NCBI GenBank assembly: GCA_002928515.1
Contig: PERI01000001.1
Location: 124,001 to 188,000 of the forward strand
Direction: 5' to 3'
DNA length: 64,000 bases
Source: Hyphomicrobium sp.
Lineage (GTDB): Bacteria; Pseudomonadota; Alphaproteobacteria; Rhizobiales; Hyphomicrobiaceae
Position numbers and translations under genes: made by a program. This document shows, piece after piece, positions 47,064 through 57,000 of this stretch (within the stretch, counting starts at the first letter, position 1; each line of letters starts with the position of its first letter). The notes beneath the pieces were generated by a model, which saw only the letters and a program-made list of their open reading frames with translations, was not told the DNA's origin and did not search any database.

Positions 47064-47321
47064 TTAGTAATCGCTGCGGCAGCGGAAAAACTTACGTTTC
47101 CAATAGCGGCTGCCTGTGTCCTGCCACATATCATAATAGTAGCCGCAGCTATGTCCGCCGCCGCCTACGTATAGGCGAATACGGGGACGGTGATGAAAAT
47201 TATGGAAGTGGTGGAATTTATGAAAGCCGTGATGGCGGCTGCCAGCGTTGGCCGGGGTCATGGAGGAAGCTAGTATGGCCGATGCTGCAATGGCAGCAAT
47301 GCCGAGATACTTTATTGTCAT
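47064..47321 (-). CDS. Small exported His-rich protein with Cys-Tyr tail
   Basis: 85 residues. A signal peptide (TIKYLGIAAIAASAILASSMTPANA) is followed by HHGFHKFHHFHNFHHRP and a C-terminal segment SCGYYYDMWQDTGSRYWKRKFFRC. The TGSRYWxxRxxxC ending occurs in other small Rhizobiales exported proteins. Two cysteines may form a disulfide. ATG 47321 has AGGAG at a good distance. Function unknown. Not homologous throughout with the protein at 46435, but similar in composition. Confidence 0.7.
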   Translation of the reverse strand: MTIKYLGIAAIAASAILASSMTPANAGSRHHGFHKFHHFHNFHHRPRIRLYVGGGGHSCGYYYDMWQDTGSRYWKRKFFRCRSDY

Positions 47322-47426
47322 AGTCAGTACTCCTGTTTTTGGAACGTGCAGGCAAATGGCGCCGTGCACGCAAGAGCGACGAGGATCGCTCTCGTACAGC
47401 TAATTTACGTTTCCTTTGAAGACAGG

Positions 47427-47444
47427 CTGTTCCTGTTGGAACAG
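47427..47444 (-). terminator. Hairpin terminator candidate after aat
   Basis: CTGTTCC (47427-47433) and GGAACAG (47438-47444) form a perfect 7-bp stem with a 4-nt loop, 8 bp downstream of the aat stop. No clear T-run. Confidence 0.4.
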
Positions 47445-47451
47445 TGCTGGG

Positions 47452-48126
47452 TCAGGGAGCTTTTGCCGCGAGAAGTTCAGCAATTTTTTCACCCGACACG
47501 TCATGTCTCAGAGCATTGAAATTTGCTTCAGCGAGCAAAGCGTTTTCTAGTTCGGTTTGAAATTCGCTGCGGTCAAGCTCAATGGTTCCGAACTGGCGCA
47601 AGTGTTCGGTGACAAACTGGGTGTCGAGAAGTTTAAAATTACCAACCCTCAAGCGTGCGACGAGGTGCGCGAGCGCAATTTTGGAAGCATCGCGTTCGTA
47701 GGAAAACATACTTTCTCCGAAGAACGCACCTTTGAGTGCCACGCCATACAGCCCGCCGATCAAACGATTTTTATCCCAGACTTCTACGGTATGGCATGAG
47801 CCCATCTCAAAGAGTTCTCGATACAGAGCGCGTATGCGCGTGTTGATCCATGTCGATGAGCGGCCTGGGCGCGCGGCAGAGCAGCCATCGATCACACCGT
47901 CATAGTCGGTATCAATTTTGATTTGCCACGGTGTGGTTCGGATGGAGCGGAGCAATCGCTTGGGGAAATGTGTGGTGTCGAGGGGCAAAACACCTCGGTG
48001 TTGTGGCTCGATCCAATACAGGGCCGGGTCGTCGGCACTTTCTGCCATAGGGAAAATACCGCAACTGTACGCTTTCAGCAGTACCTGCGGCGTGATTTCA
48101 AACATCGGGTCGTCGCGCGACGCCAT
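47452..48126 (-). CDS. aat: Leucyl/phenylalanyl-tRNA-protein transferase
   Basis: N-end rule enzyme that adds Leu or Phe to proteins with N-terminal Arg or Lys and marks them for ClpAP. Signatures: YSCGIFPMAE, RGVLPLDTTHFPKRLLRS, STWINTRI, HTVEVWDKNRLIGGLYGVALKGAFFGESMFS and LLDTQFVTEHLRQFGTIELDR (named pieces shorter than 20: GGLYGVALKGAFFGESMFS). 224 residues from ATG 48126; a GTG at 48183 would add 19. Located after accC, as is common in Rhizobiales. Confidence 0.95.
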   Translation of the reverse strand: MASRDDPMFEITPQVLLKAYSCGIFPMAESADDPALYWIEPQHRGVLPLDTTHFPKRLLRSIRTTPWQIKIDTDYDGVIDGCSAARPGRSSTWINTRIRALYRELFEMGSCHTVEVWDKNRLIGGLYGVALKGAFFGESMFSYERDASKIALAHLVARLRVGNFKLLDTQFVTEHLRQFGTIELDRSEFQTELENALLAEANFNALRHDVSGEKIAELLAAKAP

Positions 48127-48188
48127 GCTGCTTGGTGCCAATCGAACTCTTGGTCGCGCGCGGAACATATCGCGCAGGGGCACAGTGG

Positions 48189-49529
48189 TTATTTCATCCC
48201 GAGATGTTTTTCGAGCCAGTGAATGTCATAGATGCCGTCAACGATATCGGGCTGCTTAGCTAAATCTTGAAACAAAGGGATCGTCGTTTCAATACCGTCA
48301 ATGACGAATTCTGACAGAGCGCGGCGCAAGCGCATCAAGCAATCGTTTCGGGTTTTTCCCGTGACTATCAATTTACCGATCAAACTGTCGTAATATGGTG
48401 GGATGCGGTAGCCCTGGTAGACCCCGCTATCGACCCGGACGCCAAGACCGCCAGGTGGATGCCAATAGGTGATTTGACCAGGTGACGGGCGGAATGTTTC
48501 AGGGTTTTCGGCGCAAATGCGACACTCGATGGCGTGGCCGCGGAATTCGATTTCATCTTGTGTGAAGCTGAGTGGGGCGCCGGAAGCCACTCGTATTTGT
48601 TCGAGTACGAGATCGACGCCTGTAACCATTTCTGTCACGGGGTGTTCGACCTGAAGGCGTGTGTTCATTTCGATGAAATAGAATTCGCCATCTTCGAAAA
48701 GGAATTCGACAGTGCCCGCGCCACGATATTTAATTTTGCGCATGGCGGCCGCCACTGTCTCACCGATCTTAGCGCGCTGAGCCGCATTGAGTGCTGGTGA
48801 TGGTGCTTCCTCTAAAACTTTCTGGTGGCGACGTTGCAAGGAGCAGTCCCGTTCGCCTAGGTGAACGGCATTGCCTTTGCCGTCGCCAAAGACTTGAATT
48901 TCGATGTGACGCGGCTTCTGTAAATACTTCTCAATGTAGACGGCATCGTCATTGAAAGCTGCTTTAGCTTCCGATCTCGCGGTCGCAAGTGCAACACCAA
49001 TATCAGCGGCGCTGGTTGCGACTTTCATGCCCCTACCGCCGCCGCCAGCAGCCGCTTTGATGAGCACTGGGAAACCCATTTCTTTGGCGATTTTCAGGGC
49101 TTCCGTTTCGCTTGTGACAGCACCCGCTGATCCAGGGACAACGGGAATACCAAGCTTTTTTGCGGTTTCCTTGGCTTCAATTTTATCGCCCATGATGCGG
49201 ATGTGTTCCGATGTCGGGCCGATGAAAGTGATTTTGTGTTCTTCGAGAATTTCGGCAAAGCGCGCATTTTCTGACAAAAAGCCGTAGCCAGGATGCACGG
49301 CATCGGCACCTGTTATTTCGCAGGCGGTCACGAGCGCGGGGATGTTGAGATAGCTGTCACGGGCGGCTGGTGGTCCGATGCATACGCTTTCATCTGCAAG
49401 TCTGACGTGCATGGCGTCTGCATCGGCAGTCGAGTGCACGGCAACTGTTGCGATGCCGAGTTCGCGGCAGGCGCGCTGGATGCGTAGCGCGATCTCTCCT
49501 CGGTTTGCGATCAGTATTTTATCGAACAT
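48189..49529 (-). CDS. accC: Biotin carboxylase subunit of acetyl-CoA carboxylase
   Basis: ATP-dependent carboxylation of biotin on AccB. ATP-grasp fold: [20 protein letters not shown] (20), [24 protein letters not shown], and the catalytic [14 protein letters not shown]. 446 residues, normal. ATG 49529. Fatty-acid synthesis genes accB-accC lie in order with a 52-bp gap. Confidence 0.97.
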   Translation of the reverse strand: MFDKILIANRGEIALRIQRACRELGIATVAVHSTADADAMHVRLADESVCIGPPAARDSYLNIPALVTACEITGADAVHPGYGFLSENARFAEILEEHKITFIGPTSEHIRIMGDKIEAKETAKKLGIPVVPGSAGAVTSETEALKIAKEMGFPVLIKAAAGGGGRGMKVATSAADIGVALATARSEAKAAFNDDAVYIEKYLQKPRHIEIQVFGDGKGNAVHLGERDCSLQRRHQKVLEEAPSPALNAAQRAKIGETVAAAMRKIKYRGAGTVEFLFEDGEFYFIEMNTRLQVEHPVTEMVTGVDLVLEQIRVASGAPLSFTQDEIEFRGHAIECRICAENPETFRPSPGQITYWHPPGGLGVRVDSGVYQGYRIPPYYDSLIGKLIVTGKTRNDCLMRLRRALSEFVIDGIETTIPLFQDLAKQPDIVDGIYDIHWLEKHLGMK

Positions 49530-49581
49530 GAAGTGAAACTTTCAAAGTCTTGTCTGCGCGATGAACGAGCTGAAATCGAGA

Positions 49582-50085
49582 TTATTCAATGATAATGAGT
49601 GGCTCGCCGTATTCGACCGGTTGTGCGTTTTCGAATAAGATAGCCTTCACAGTTCCTGCGCGCGGTGCTGGAATTTGGTTCATCGTTTTCATGGCTTCAA
49701 TGATTAGCAAAGTATCGCCTTGGCTGACTTTGGATCCCACTTCACAGAACAGAGGGGCGCCTGGCTCTGGTGAACGGTAAGCAGTTCCTACCATTGGCGA
49801 TTTTACAGCGCCGGGGTGTTTGGCGGCGTCAGATGGCGTCGCAGCTAGAGACTTCGTTTCGCTCGACGCTGAGCTCACAGAATGGGTTGCTACGTTTGCA
49901 GCTGGCGGCGCATACATGACCGGGGCTTGCGCGGCGATCGAGATTTTCTTCGCGACGCGAATTTTAAGGCCGCTTTTCTCAATTTCAATTTCAGTTAGAC
50001 CTGTGTCGTTCAGCAATTCCGCTAATTCGCGGATCAACTGACCATCTGATGTGGCTGCTTTAGCCGGTTGGTCTTTTGCCGTCAT
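49582..50085 (-). CDS. accB: Biotin carboxyl carrier protein of acetyl-CoA carboxylase
   Basis: Carries biotin between AccC and AccAD. The C-terminal biotinyl domain has EAMKTM with Lys133 as the biotin site; the [19 protein letters not shown] start of that domain and a bacterial BCCP thumb (LFCEVGSKV) are visible. Residues 50-95 are an Ala/Ser-rich linker. 167 residues. ATG 50085 has AAAGGA upstream; ATG 50115 is alternative. Confidence 0.96.
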   Translation of the reverse strand: MTAKDQPAKAATSDGQLIRELAELLNDTGLTEIEIEKSGLKIRVAKKISIAAQAPVMYAPPAANVATHSVSSASSETKSLAATPSDAAKHPGAVKSPMVGTAYRSPEPGAPLFCEVGSKVSQGDTLLIIEAMKTMNQIPAPRAGTVKAILFENAQPVEYGEPLIIIE

Positions 50086-50139
50086 CAGTCGTTTGTCCTT
50101 TGTGTCTTTGGTCATTCCGATTTGATTTTACTGCGCAAC

Positions 50140-50598
50140 TTACTTTGCAGCGCCCGATTTTTTCTTCAAAAGATCACCGATCGCTTCCAATGCCAATTCG
50201 TAGCCTTTGGCACCTAAGCCGCATATGACGCCCGTTGCCGCGAGTGAGATATAGGAGTGCTGGCGGAACTCGTCGCGGCGGAAGATGTTAGAGAGATGCA
50301 CTTCTATAACGGGTCGTTCGGCCGCTTGCAGAGCATCCAGGATCGCCACTGAGGTATGCGTATAGGCGCCCGCGTTAATAATGATGCCTTGGGCTTGGCC
50401 GCGAGCTTCCTGTATCCAATTGACCAGTTCGCCCTCGATGTTCGACTGTCTGAAATCGATACTGAGGTCGTGTATTTTGGCTGCTTTTTCACAGCGAACT
50501 TTCACGTCAGCAAGCGTCTCGCTGCCGTAGATCGCGGGCTCGCGTACGCCGAGCATATTCAAATTCGGTCCATTCAGGACGTAGATCAGGTCGGACAT
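50140..50598 (-). CDS. aroQ: 3-dehydroquinate dehydratase, type II
   Basis: Shikimate pathway dehydratase. Family motifs: [19 protein letters not shown] (the N-x-x-x-L-G loop and Tyr), [45 protein letters not shown] with the catalytic His, and [11 protein letters not shown]. 152 residues, normal. ATG 50598 gives [10 protein letters not shown]. It precedes accB by 54 bp on the same strand, an order kept in Rhizobiales. Confidence 0.96.
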   Translation of the reverse strand: MSDLIYVLNGPNLNMLGVREPAIYGSETLADVKVRCEKAAKIHDLSIDFRQSNIEGELVNWIQEARGQAQGIIINAGAYTHTSVAILDALQAAERPVIEVHLSNIFRRDEFRQHSYISLAATGVICGLGAKGYELALEAIGDLLKKKSGAAK

Positions 50599-50764
50599 GA
50601 GCGGTTGAGCGCCGGGCCAATCGAGGCAGAAGAGTTGCGGAAGTCCTCCGGTCTAACAGCTTTCCGCAGCCGCGCAAAGTCTGACGACTGTCGCGGATGT
50701 TGACGACAGACGGCAATCTTTAGCTCATTAGCAATATTGAAATTAGTTAAATTATATCAATTAC

Positions 50765-51601
50765 TTAGCAGTAACTGCAGCCGGTCTTGCGAAACTCCGT
50801 TACGAGCGTTTCGAGTTGGCTATGGAGATCTTCGGGTGCGCCAGGGATTGACTTGTCGCCAACGAGGAAGTGCGGGGTGCCGTTGATGCCCATTTTTTTC
50901 GCGAGTTCTTTAACTTTTTCAAGTTCGGCTTCCACGGCGGGGCTAGCCATATCGGATTTGAATTTTGTCATGTCGAGCCCGAGCGTTTCAGCGGCTTTCA
51001 GAGAAGACGCCTCGTTGGCTTGGCCTTTGATGGTCAACATAGCTTGGTGGAATTCCCAATACTTGCCCTGCGCCTTGGCTGCGAAGGCGGCTTTTGCGGT
51101 TTCTTCCGAGCCTTTGGATAAGATCGGCAGTTCTTTGAACACGACGCGTACGCGTTTGTCGGACTCGATCAGCTTTTGAACTTCTGATAAGCCGCGCTTA
51201 CAGTATCCGCAGTTGTAATCGAAGAATTCAACAACTGTGATGTCGCCATTGGGATCGCCCGCAACAGGGCTTTCAGGGTTGCGATAAATCTCTTTTGCGT
51301 TCTCCGACATGAAGGAACGCAATTTTTCAGACTGCTCTTTTTCCATTTTGGCTTCGAGAGCACTTTGCACGTCAATCAAGATTTCTGGATTTTTGATCAA
51401 GTAGTCTTTGACCAGATCGCCAATTGCTTTTTTCTGGTCATCGGTAAACGCGTTGCCGCCTGCCGTCGAGGCGGTCTCAGCTATGGCGTCTGAGCTATCC
51501 TTCAGTGACAGATACACACCGGCTGAAATCGCAAGAACGGCTGCCATGGCCATGCTGCTGCGGCGGAGCCAAGAGGCCGAGAACTTTTCATAAAGCGACA
51601 T
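50765..51601 (-). CDS. DsbA-family thiol oxidoreductase (Com1-like)
   Basis: 278 residues. A signal or anchor helix covers residues 16-32; residues 50-110 form a helical N-terminal extension. The thioredoxin motif CGYC is at 131-134 in FFDYNCGYCKRG, and the cis-Pro loop is INGTPHFLVG near residue 240. Oddly, the protein ends in GCSYC (Cys275 and Cys278), a second CxxC at the very C-terminus. Disulfide formation or isomerisation in the periplasm is likely. Located between aroQ and the M48 peptidase. Confidence 0.9.
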   Translation of the reverse strand: MSLYEKFSASWLRRSSMAMAAVLAISAGVYLSLKDSSDAIAETASTAGGNAFTDDQKKAIGDLVKDYLIKNPEILIDVQSALEAKMEKEQSEKLRSFMSENAKEIYRNPESPVAGDPNGDITVVEFFDYNCGYCKRGLSEVQKLIESDKRVRVVFKELPILSKGSEETAKAAFAAKAQGKYWEFHQAMLTIKGQANEASSLKAAETLGLDMTKFKSDMASPAVEAELEKVKELAKKMGINGTPHFLVGDKSIPGAPEDLHSQLETLVTEFRKTGCSYC

Positions 51602-51645
51602 TGCGATCTCTTTCGGATGAGGTGATGGAGGGCGTAAGTGTTGAT

Positions 51646-53052
51646 TTAAGCTGGTGGACGATAGTTGATGATATCGTCGTTCTTAATCCATTCTGGCGAA
51701 CCGGAGCGAAGCTTAGGTTGCGCGCGTTTGGCAAAAATTTGCGCTTGCTTCAAGTTGCCTTCGAGAAAATAAGCCTGCGCAGTCATGGCATCGGCTTCAG
51801 GTCCTTTACCTTGTTTGTAGTAGGCATTGGCCAGCATGCGATAAGCGCGAGAATTTTGATCGTCAATCAGAGACTTGCGCAGCAGATCCACGGCCGCGGT
51901 TACATCGGCCGGAGCATTGGTTTGCTGAAGCGCGGTTGCGAGCTGCACGCGAATGAGGGAACTTTCCGGTGCCAATTTAAGGGCTTGACGCAGATAGGGA
52001 ACAGCTTCGGCATTTTTTCCCGATCGCATCAATAGATCTGCCCGCAATTCATAGAAGTAAGGGCTCTGCGGGTTTTCGCGAATTAAACCATCAATGTCCT
52101 GCAAGGCTGCATCTAAAGCGCCAGAACCACCTTGGAAGAAACGCGCAATAGCGCGCGCATAACGACCAGGAAGCGATGTGTCAGATGCTGGATAGCGATT
52201 GAAGACAGTTGTGGGACGTTCAAGATAACCAGACAATTTCGCCCGCATCAGATCGTGACGAAGTTGCAATGCCGGTGAATCAAGTTGCGAATAGTAGGGG
52301 CTTTTTGAAACCAGATCACGCAAACGGTTGATGCGGTCGGTGGCCACGGGATGGCTGCGAACGAATGGGTCTTTGTATTGGTCGGAAATGTATTCTTGTT
52401 CCTGGAAGCGCTCAAATGTTGCCAGCATCCCCTGTCCGGATTGTTTCGTCGTATTCAAGTACTGCAGGCCAGCTTGGTCAGCTGCCGATTCTTGCGAGCG
52501 TCGCTCAGACAGCAGGCCGCGTAAGATGAGTTCGTTGCCGCCTTGCAGCACAGCTTGACCGCCGGACATCGCTTCGCGTCCACCGTCACCGCCTGCGACC
52601 CCGCCTGCAATCATCGCGCCGATGCCGATAATTTGCGTCAAAAGTGCTCGGGTTTGATCTTTTGCAATACGGGCTCGCAAGGATGCCAAATGACCGCCTG
52701 CAATGTGGCCCGCTTCATGGGCAATAACACCGATCACTTCATTGGGTGTTTTTGCTTGAAGCAAAGAGCCAGTGTGCATGAAAACATTGTTTCCATCGAG
52801 CACGAAGGCATTGAAGGCTTCATTGCGTACGATGCGAACGGTGACGCGACCGCTGCCTAGACCTGCGGCTCGGAAAATGGGTTTAGCATAGTCGCTTAAT
52901 AGTTGTTCGATTTCAGTGTCGCGAATGAGCGGCAAATTTTGAGCGTTGGCACCACGCGGTTCTATAACGATGCCGACCCATGCGATGACAAAAGCCAGTG
53001 CGGCGCGCACTTTGAGCGCCGGCTCATGTGTTGCTTTGACGTTGACGATCAT
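51646..53052 (-). CDS. M48 zinc metallopeptidase with TPR repeats (BepA/LoiP-like)
   Basis: Outer-membrane quality-control protease type. Signal peptide 1-38 ends in GANAQ. HEXXH is at 112-116 (HEAGH), followed by GGHLASLRARIAKDQ. The third zinc ligand is in ESAADQAGLQYL (Glu/Asp-rich ExxxD). The C-terminal half (about 300-460) has tandem TPR-like repeats (SPYFYELRADLLMRSGK, EAVPYLRQALKLAP). 468 residues, typical of BepA. Followed by the DsbA-like gene 44 bp later on the same strand. Confidence 0.92.
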   Translation of the reverse strand: MIVNVKATHEPALKVRAALAFVIAWVGIVIEPRGANAQNLPLIRDTEIEQLLSDYAKPIFRAAGLGSGRVTVRIVRNEAFNAFVLDGNNVFMHTGSLLQAKTPNEVIGVIAHEAGHIAGGHLASLRARIAKDQTRALLTQIIGIGAMIAGGVAGGDGGREAMSGGQAVLQGGNELILRGLLSERRSQESAADQAGLQYLNTTKQSGQGMLATFERFQEQEYISDQYKDPFVRSHPVATDRINRLRDLVSKSPYYSQLDSPALQLRHDLMRAKLSGYLERPTTVFNRYPASDTSLPGRYARAIARFFQGGSGALDAALQDIDGLIRENPQSPYFYELRADLLMRSGKNAEAVPYLRQALKLAPESSLIRVQLATALQQTNAPADVTAAVDLLRKSLIDDQNSRAYRMLANAYYKQGKGPEADAMTAQAYFLEGNLKQAQIFAKRAQPKLRSGSPEWIKNDDIINYRPPA

Positions 53053-53293
53053 TTTCCCCGCCTCAACTCCTGTGTGGCGTTTGTATTAGTGTTAAGCGCG
53101 ATGTTTCATCTGGTCAAACAGGCGCACAACGCATGGTCGAGAAGGCCGATGATATTTTGTCGTCAGCAAGGCGCAAGCTATAGCATGACGAACAAATCTT
53201 GATTTACTCCGATCTATTCCGGGACTTTCATTAAATCGTCGTAAGGGCAGAAAACTGGATCGCAAGGTCCAGGTGTTTACTGATTTACATTCT

Positions 53294-54010
53294 TCATCGC
53301 GGTTCATCAGGAAGAACTAACTTTGGCTTTACGCAGCGTGCGCCGCTCCAAAGTTTAGGCAACCTGCATTCGCGCTTGGGCCACTTATCGTGTGGCGGAA
53401 GTTCATTCGTTGCGGGCATACGAAATGTTGCATCTGGGGGAAGCACAGCGATGTCATCGCTTATGTGGCGTGCTTGCCAGGTTGATGTCTTTGGATCTTT
53501 GATAACATCGATCACCATGATGATGCCGTCGCGCATGGCTTTCGACCATCCTCCGGCGTTCTCATGAAAGCGATACGTTGTGGCGCGAAGGCCGATCTGT
53601 AGTTGCTGGCTCCGTTCACTGAGGAGCATGCAATGCAACTCACTAGCGAACACGAACCCGTGCGGGATCGGTTGATTAGCAACACGATCGCCTTGGGGAA
53701 TGAGCGGGTTTAATGCTTCGCCTTTGAGAGTGTAGGCCGTGAACCACGCGTCTGCTTGCTTTAACCAGAGTTGGTCGCGGTGTTCGAGGGCAGCCGATAG
53801 ACCGGCTGGCTCCTTTGCTTCTGAGCATGGCTGCGATCGATCCCGTTGTTGGGCTGTAGTCACATCGGCATAAACGGGTGTGATAATCAAACACCAGAAT
53901 ATGAGACATACATAAAATGAAATCTTTGATGCGGTAGCGCGCGAGTGACAAAGAAACGCCGGATCTTTCGATCCGGCGTCATGCGTTCTGAATTTTCGAC
54001 TGAGCGTCAT
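53294..54010 (-). CDS. Hypothetical exported protein, start overlaps rne stop
   Basis: About 238 residues. A late signal-like segment (SFYVCLIFWCLIITPVYA, residues 33-50 from this start) is followed by a mature domain with WFTAYTLKG, ASELHCMLL, WSKAMRDGIIMVIDV and CRLPKLWSGARC. No family known. The only in-frame ATG start is 54010, sharing ATGA with the rne stop, but a strong hairpin terminator lies inside codons 10-19 of this reading frame. A shorter start (TTG or GTG after the hairpin) is possible but would lose the signal peptide. Confidence 0.55.
   Translation of the reverse strand: MTLSRKFRTHDAGSKDPAFLCHSRATASKISFYVCLIFWCLIITPVYADVTTAQQRDRSQPCSEAKEPAGLSAALEHRDQLWLKQADAWFTAYTLKGEALNPLIPQGDRVANQPIPHGFVFASELHCMLLSERSQQLQIGLRATTYRFHENAGGWSKAMRDGIIMVIDVIKDPKTSTWQARHISDDIAVLPPDATFRMPATNELPPHDKWPKRECRLPKLWSGARCVKPKLVLPDEPR
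53956..53979 (-). terminator. rne hairpin terminator
   Basis: ACGCCGGATC (53956-53965) and GATCCGGCGT (53970-53979) form a perfect 10-bp stem with a TTTC loop. On the minus strand it is followed by TTCTTTG, 28 bp after the rne stop. It overlaps the 5' end of the gene at 53294-54010. Confidence 0.7.
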
Positions 54011-57000
54011 TCTCCGCCAAAGCGACGCTGCCACCAACCTTTGCGTTCGGTCGCGGCAGGCGTTGCCTCAGCACTCGATTCCGCATTGAGGTCGGGCCTG
54101 ACGACGACGCGTTCAACGCGTGGTTCGCTCGATCCTATTTCATGACGGCGCGAGAATGGTTTAGGCTCCGCTGTTTGTGCAGGTTGCTCTTGCTTGTTAG
54201 GTGTTTGGATCACTGCAACAGGTTCAGCGGTCGAACTATTAATTTCAATAGCTTCACGAGCTGGCGCATCCCAAATGCGTGGCTGACGTGGTTTGTCGTC
54301 TCGCGATCGACCCGCTCGACGCTCGTTGGGCGTCGATTTGCTAGCTGACATGTCATGCGCATGTGGTTGTTCGTCCATCATCGGCTCATCGTCTTGAGAT
54401 GATGGGCTGCTTGAGAGGTCCGTTTGAGAACCATCATGGCCGGCGTTATGTCCGTTTTCTGCTTGCTCGACGTTCGAACGTTCTCGTCCGCGACGGCCAC
54501 CACGGCGTCCGCGGCGACGGCGACGGCCCTGGCGATCCGCCGAGCCATTTTCTAAACGTTCAGCTTCATGAGATGAGTCGCCGTGAATTTCGGATTCGCG
54601 ATCCTCGGCATTCAACTCCACATCGTCTTGGGTATCGTTGACGTTAGCTAATGCTCGCTCTGGCCCATCGTTATCATCGTCGTCATGTGATGCTTGTGGC
54701 CGAGGGTTGGAGCGGAAATCATTGCGGTTTTGATCGTCGCGTTCACCGCGTTGGCCACGGCCTCTACCCCTGCGACGGCGACGGCCACGTCTGCCGCCAT
54801 CTTCTTCGGAGCGTTCCCGGCCATTTTGGTCTGCACCGATGGGTGCATCTAAGTCGTCAGGATCACCAACGATTTCGATTTCAGCGCCTTCAAAGCTTGG
54901 TGCTTCATCTTCGCCTTCGCCCTCAAAGCCCCAGTTCATATTAACGGCGGCTCGGTCTGGTCGACGTGCGGGCAATGCAGAGGCTGCGCCGCGCTCAACC
55001 GTGAAGTTCGCGCCTTGCACCCGGTCACTGCCCAATATTGTTATCGAATAGCCGTGGCGGGCTTCCATATCTGTAACGTAGGCACGTTTGCTATTGAGAA
55101 TGTAGAGTGCCACGGCTGGCGTCGTTGTTGCGATCAACGGCGCATTAGCACCAGCTGTAATGGCGTCTTCCAATCCGCGTAAGACTGCGAGTGCGATACT
55201 TTCGGTCGAGCGGATGATGCCGGTGCCCTGACAGTGCGGACATTGCGATGTCGAGCCTTCGAGCACGCCGGTGCGCAGCCGTTGACGCGACATTTCCATT
55301 AAGCCGAAGTGCGATATGCGGCCAAGTTGAATGCGCGCGCGATCAAATCGAAGCGCATCTTTCAGACGTCTTTCGACGGCGCGATTGTTGCGCTTTTCTT
55401 CCATATCGATGAAGTCGATGACGATCAGGCCAGCCAAGTCGCGCAATTTCAATTGGCGAGCAATTTCGTCAGAGGCTTCGAGATTGGTTGCAAGAGCTGT
55501 TTCTTCGATCGAGAATTCGCGGGTCGATTTGCCCGAGTTCACGTCGATGGCAACGAGCGCTTCGGTTTGATTGATGACGATGTAGCCGCCAGACCGCAAC
55601 GTGACTTGCGGTAGGAACATCGCGTTCAATTGGCGCTCCACGCCGTAGCGCGTGAAGAGTGGCGTTGGCTCGCGATAGGCAATGACATTCTTTGAATGGC
55701 TTGGCATCAGCATGCGCATGAAGTCGGCCGCTTCTTGGTGGCCTGCGTCGCCTGCCACAACGACTTCCTCGACATCCTTATTGTAGAGGTCACGGATGGA
55801 GCGTTTGATCAGGTCGCCTTCTTCATAGACGAGGCTTGGAGCCGTCGATTGCAGCGTAAGATCGCGAACGCTTTCCCATAGGCGTAGCAAATATTCGAAG
55901 TCGCGCTTGATTTCCTGTTTCGTCCGCGCAGCGCCTGCCGTGCGGATAATCAAGCCCATGCCTTCCGGCACTTCCAATTCCTGGGCAATTGATTTTAGCC
56001 GCTTGCGATCCTGCGGGTTGGTGATCTTTCTTGAAATGCCGCCACCGCGTGCCGTATTCGGCATCAAGACCGTATAGCGACCTGCTAGCGACAGATACGT
56101 GGTGAGAGCAGCGCCTTTGTTCCCACGCTCTTCTTTTACGACCTGCACCAGAATGACTTGGCGGCGCTTGATGACTTCTTGGATTTTGTAACTGCGTGGG
56201 CGACGGCGCTGCCTTTGAGGAGCCTCTTCCTGGAAGCTGCTGCTTGCCGGAGCATCGTCATGGTGGCCATCTGTATCGACGTTTGAATAGCCATTGTCCG
56301 CAGGCTGGGACGTCTCATCATCGAAACGATGCTGATCTACGGCTTGGTTTTCGTCATTCTCGTCCGGGCCGTCAGCTTCATCGTCTTCAGTTTCATGATG
56401 ATGGGCTGAAGTGTGTTCGTTTTCATGATCCTGCGTGCGATCTAGTTGTGAGATGTCACTTTCAGACGCGAGTGTGGGCAGCGGTTCTGAGATTGTATCA
56501 GTATCGTTTGCAATGCGTGCGGCTATGGTTTGAGGGGCTTCGTCGATTGCGCCCTCGCCGCCTACTTCCTCAATGTGCTCATCTTCTTCAACATCGACGA
56601 TATGCGATGTATCGGGCAAAGCTTCGCCGATTTCTGCTTCATGTTCATCGTGATCGGAGTCAGCGACCAATCCGCCTTCATCAGGGGAAGATGTTCGTTG
56701 ACCGCTTGAGCGCCGTGCAAGGGCCTCGGCACGCCTGTCGGCTGCAGCTTCAAGCTCTGCTTCGGCAGCCGCTTCCTCGTCGATCAGCGCCTGCCGGTCG
56801 GCGACTGGGATTTGGTAATAATCAGGGTGGATTTCATTGAATGCTAGAAATCCGTGACGGTTGCCACCGTAGTCAACGAACGCCGCCTGAAGCGACGGCT
56901 CTACGCGCGTGACTTTCGCGAGGTAGATGTTTCCTCGCAAAAGTTTGCGGGCAGCACTTTCGAAATCGAATTCTTCTACGCGGCCATTCCGTTGGACGAC

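Noticed and set aside
46845-47174. 109-codon plus-strand frame with hydrophobic stretches
   Set aside because: It overlaps the exported protein at 47064-47321 in antisense; that protein has a signal peptide and ribosome site, this one has neither. The hydrophobicity mirrors the base pattern.
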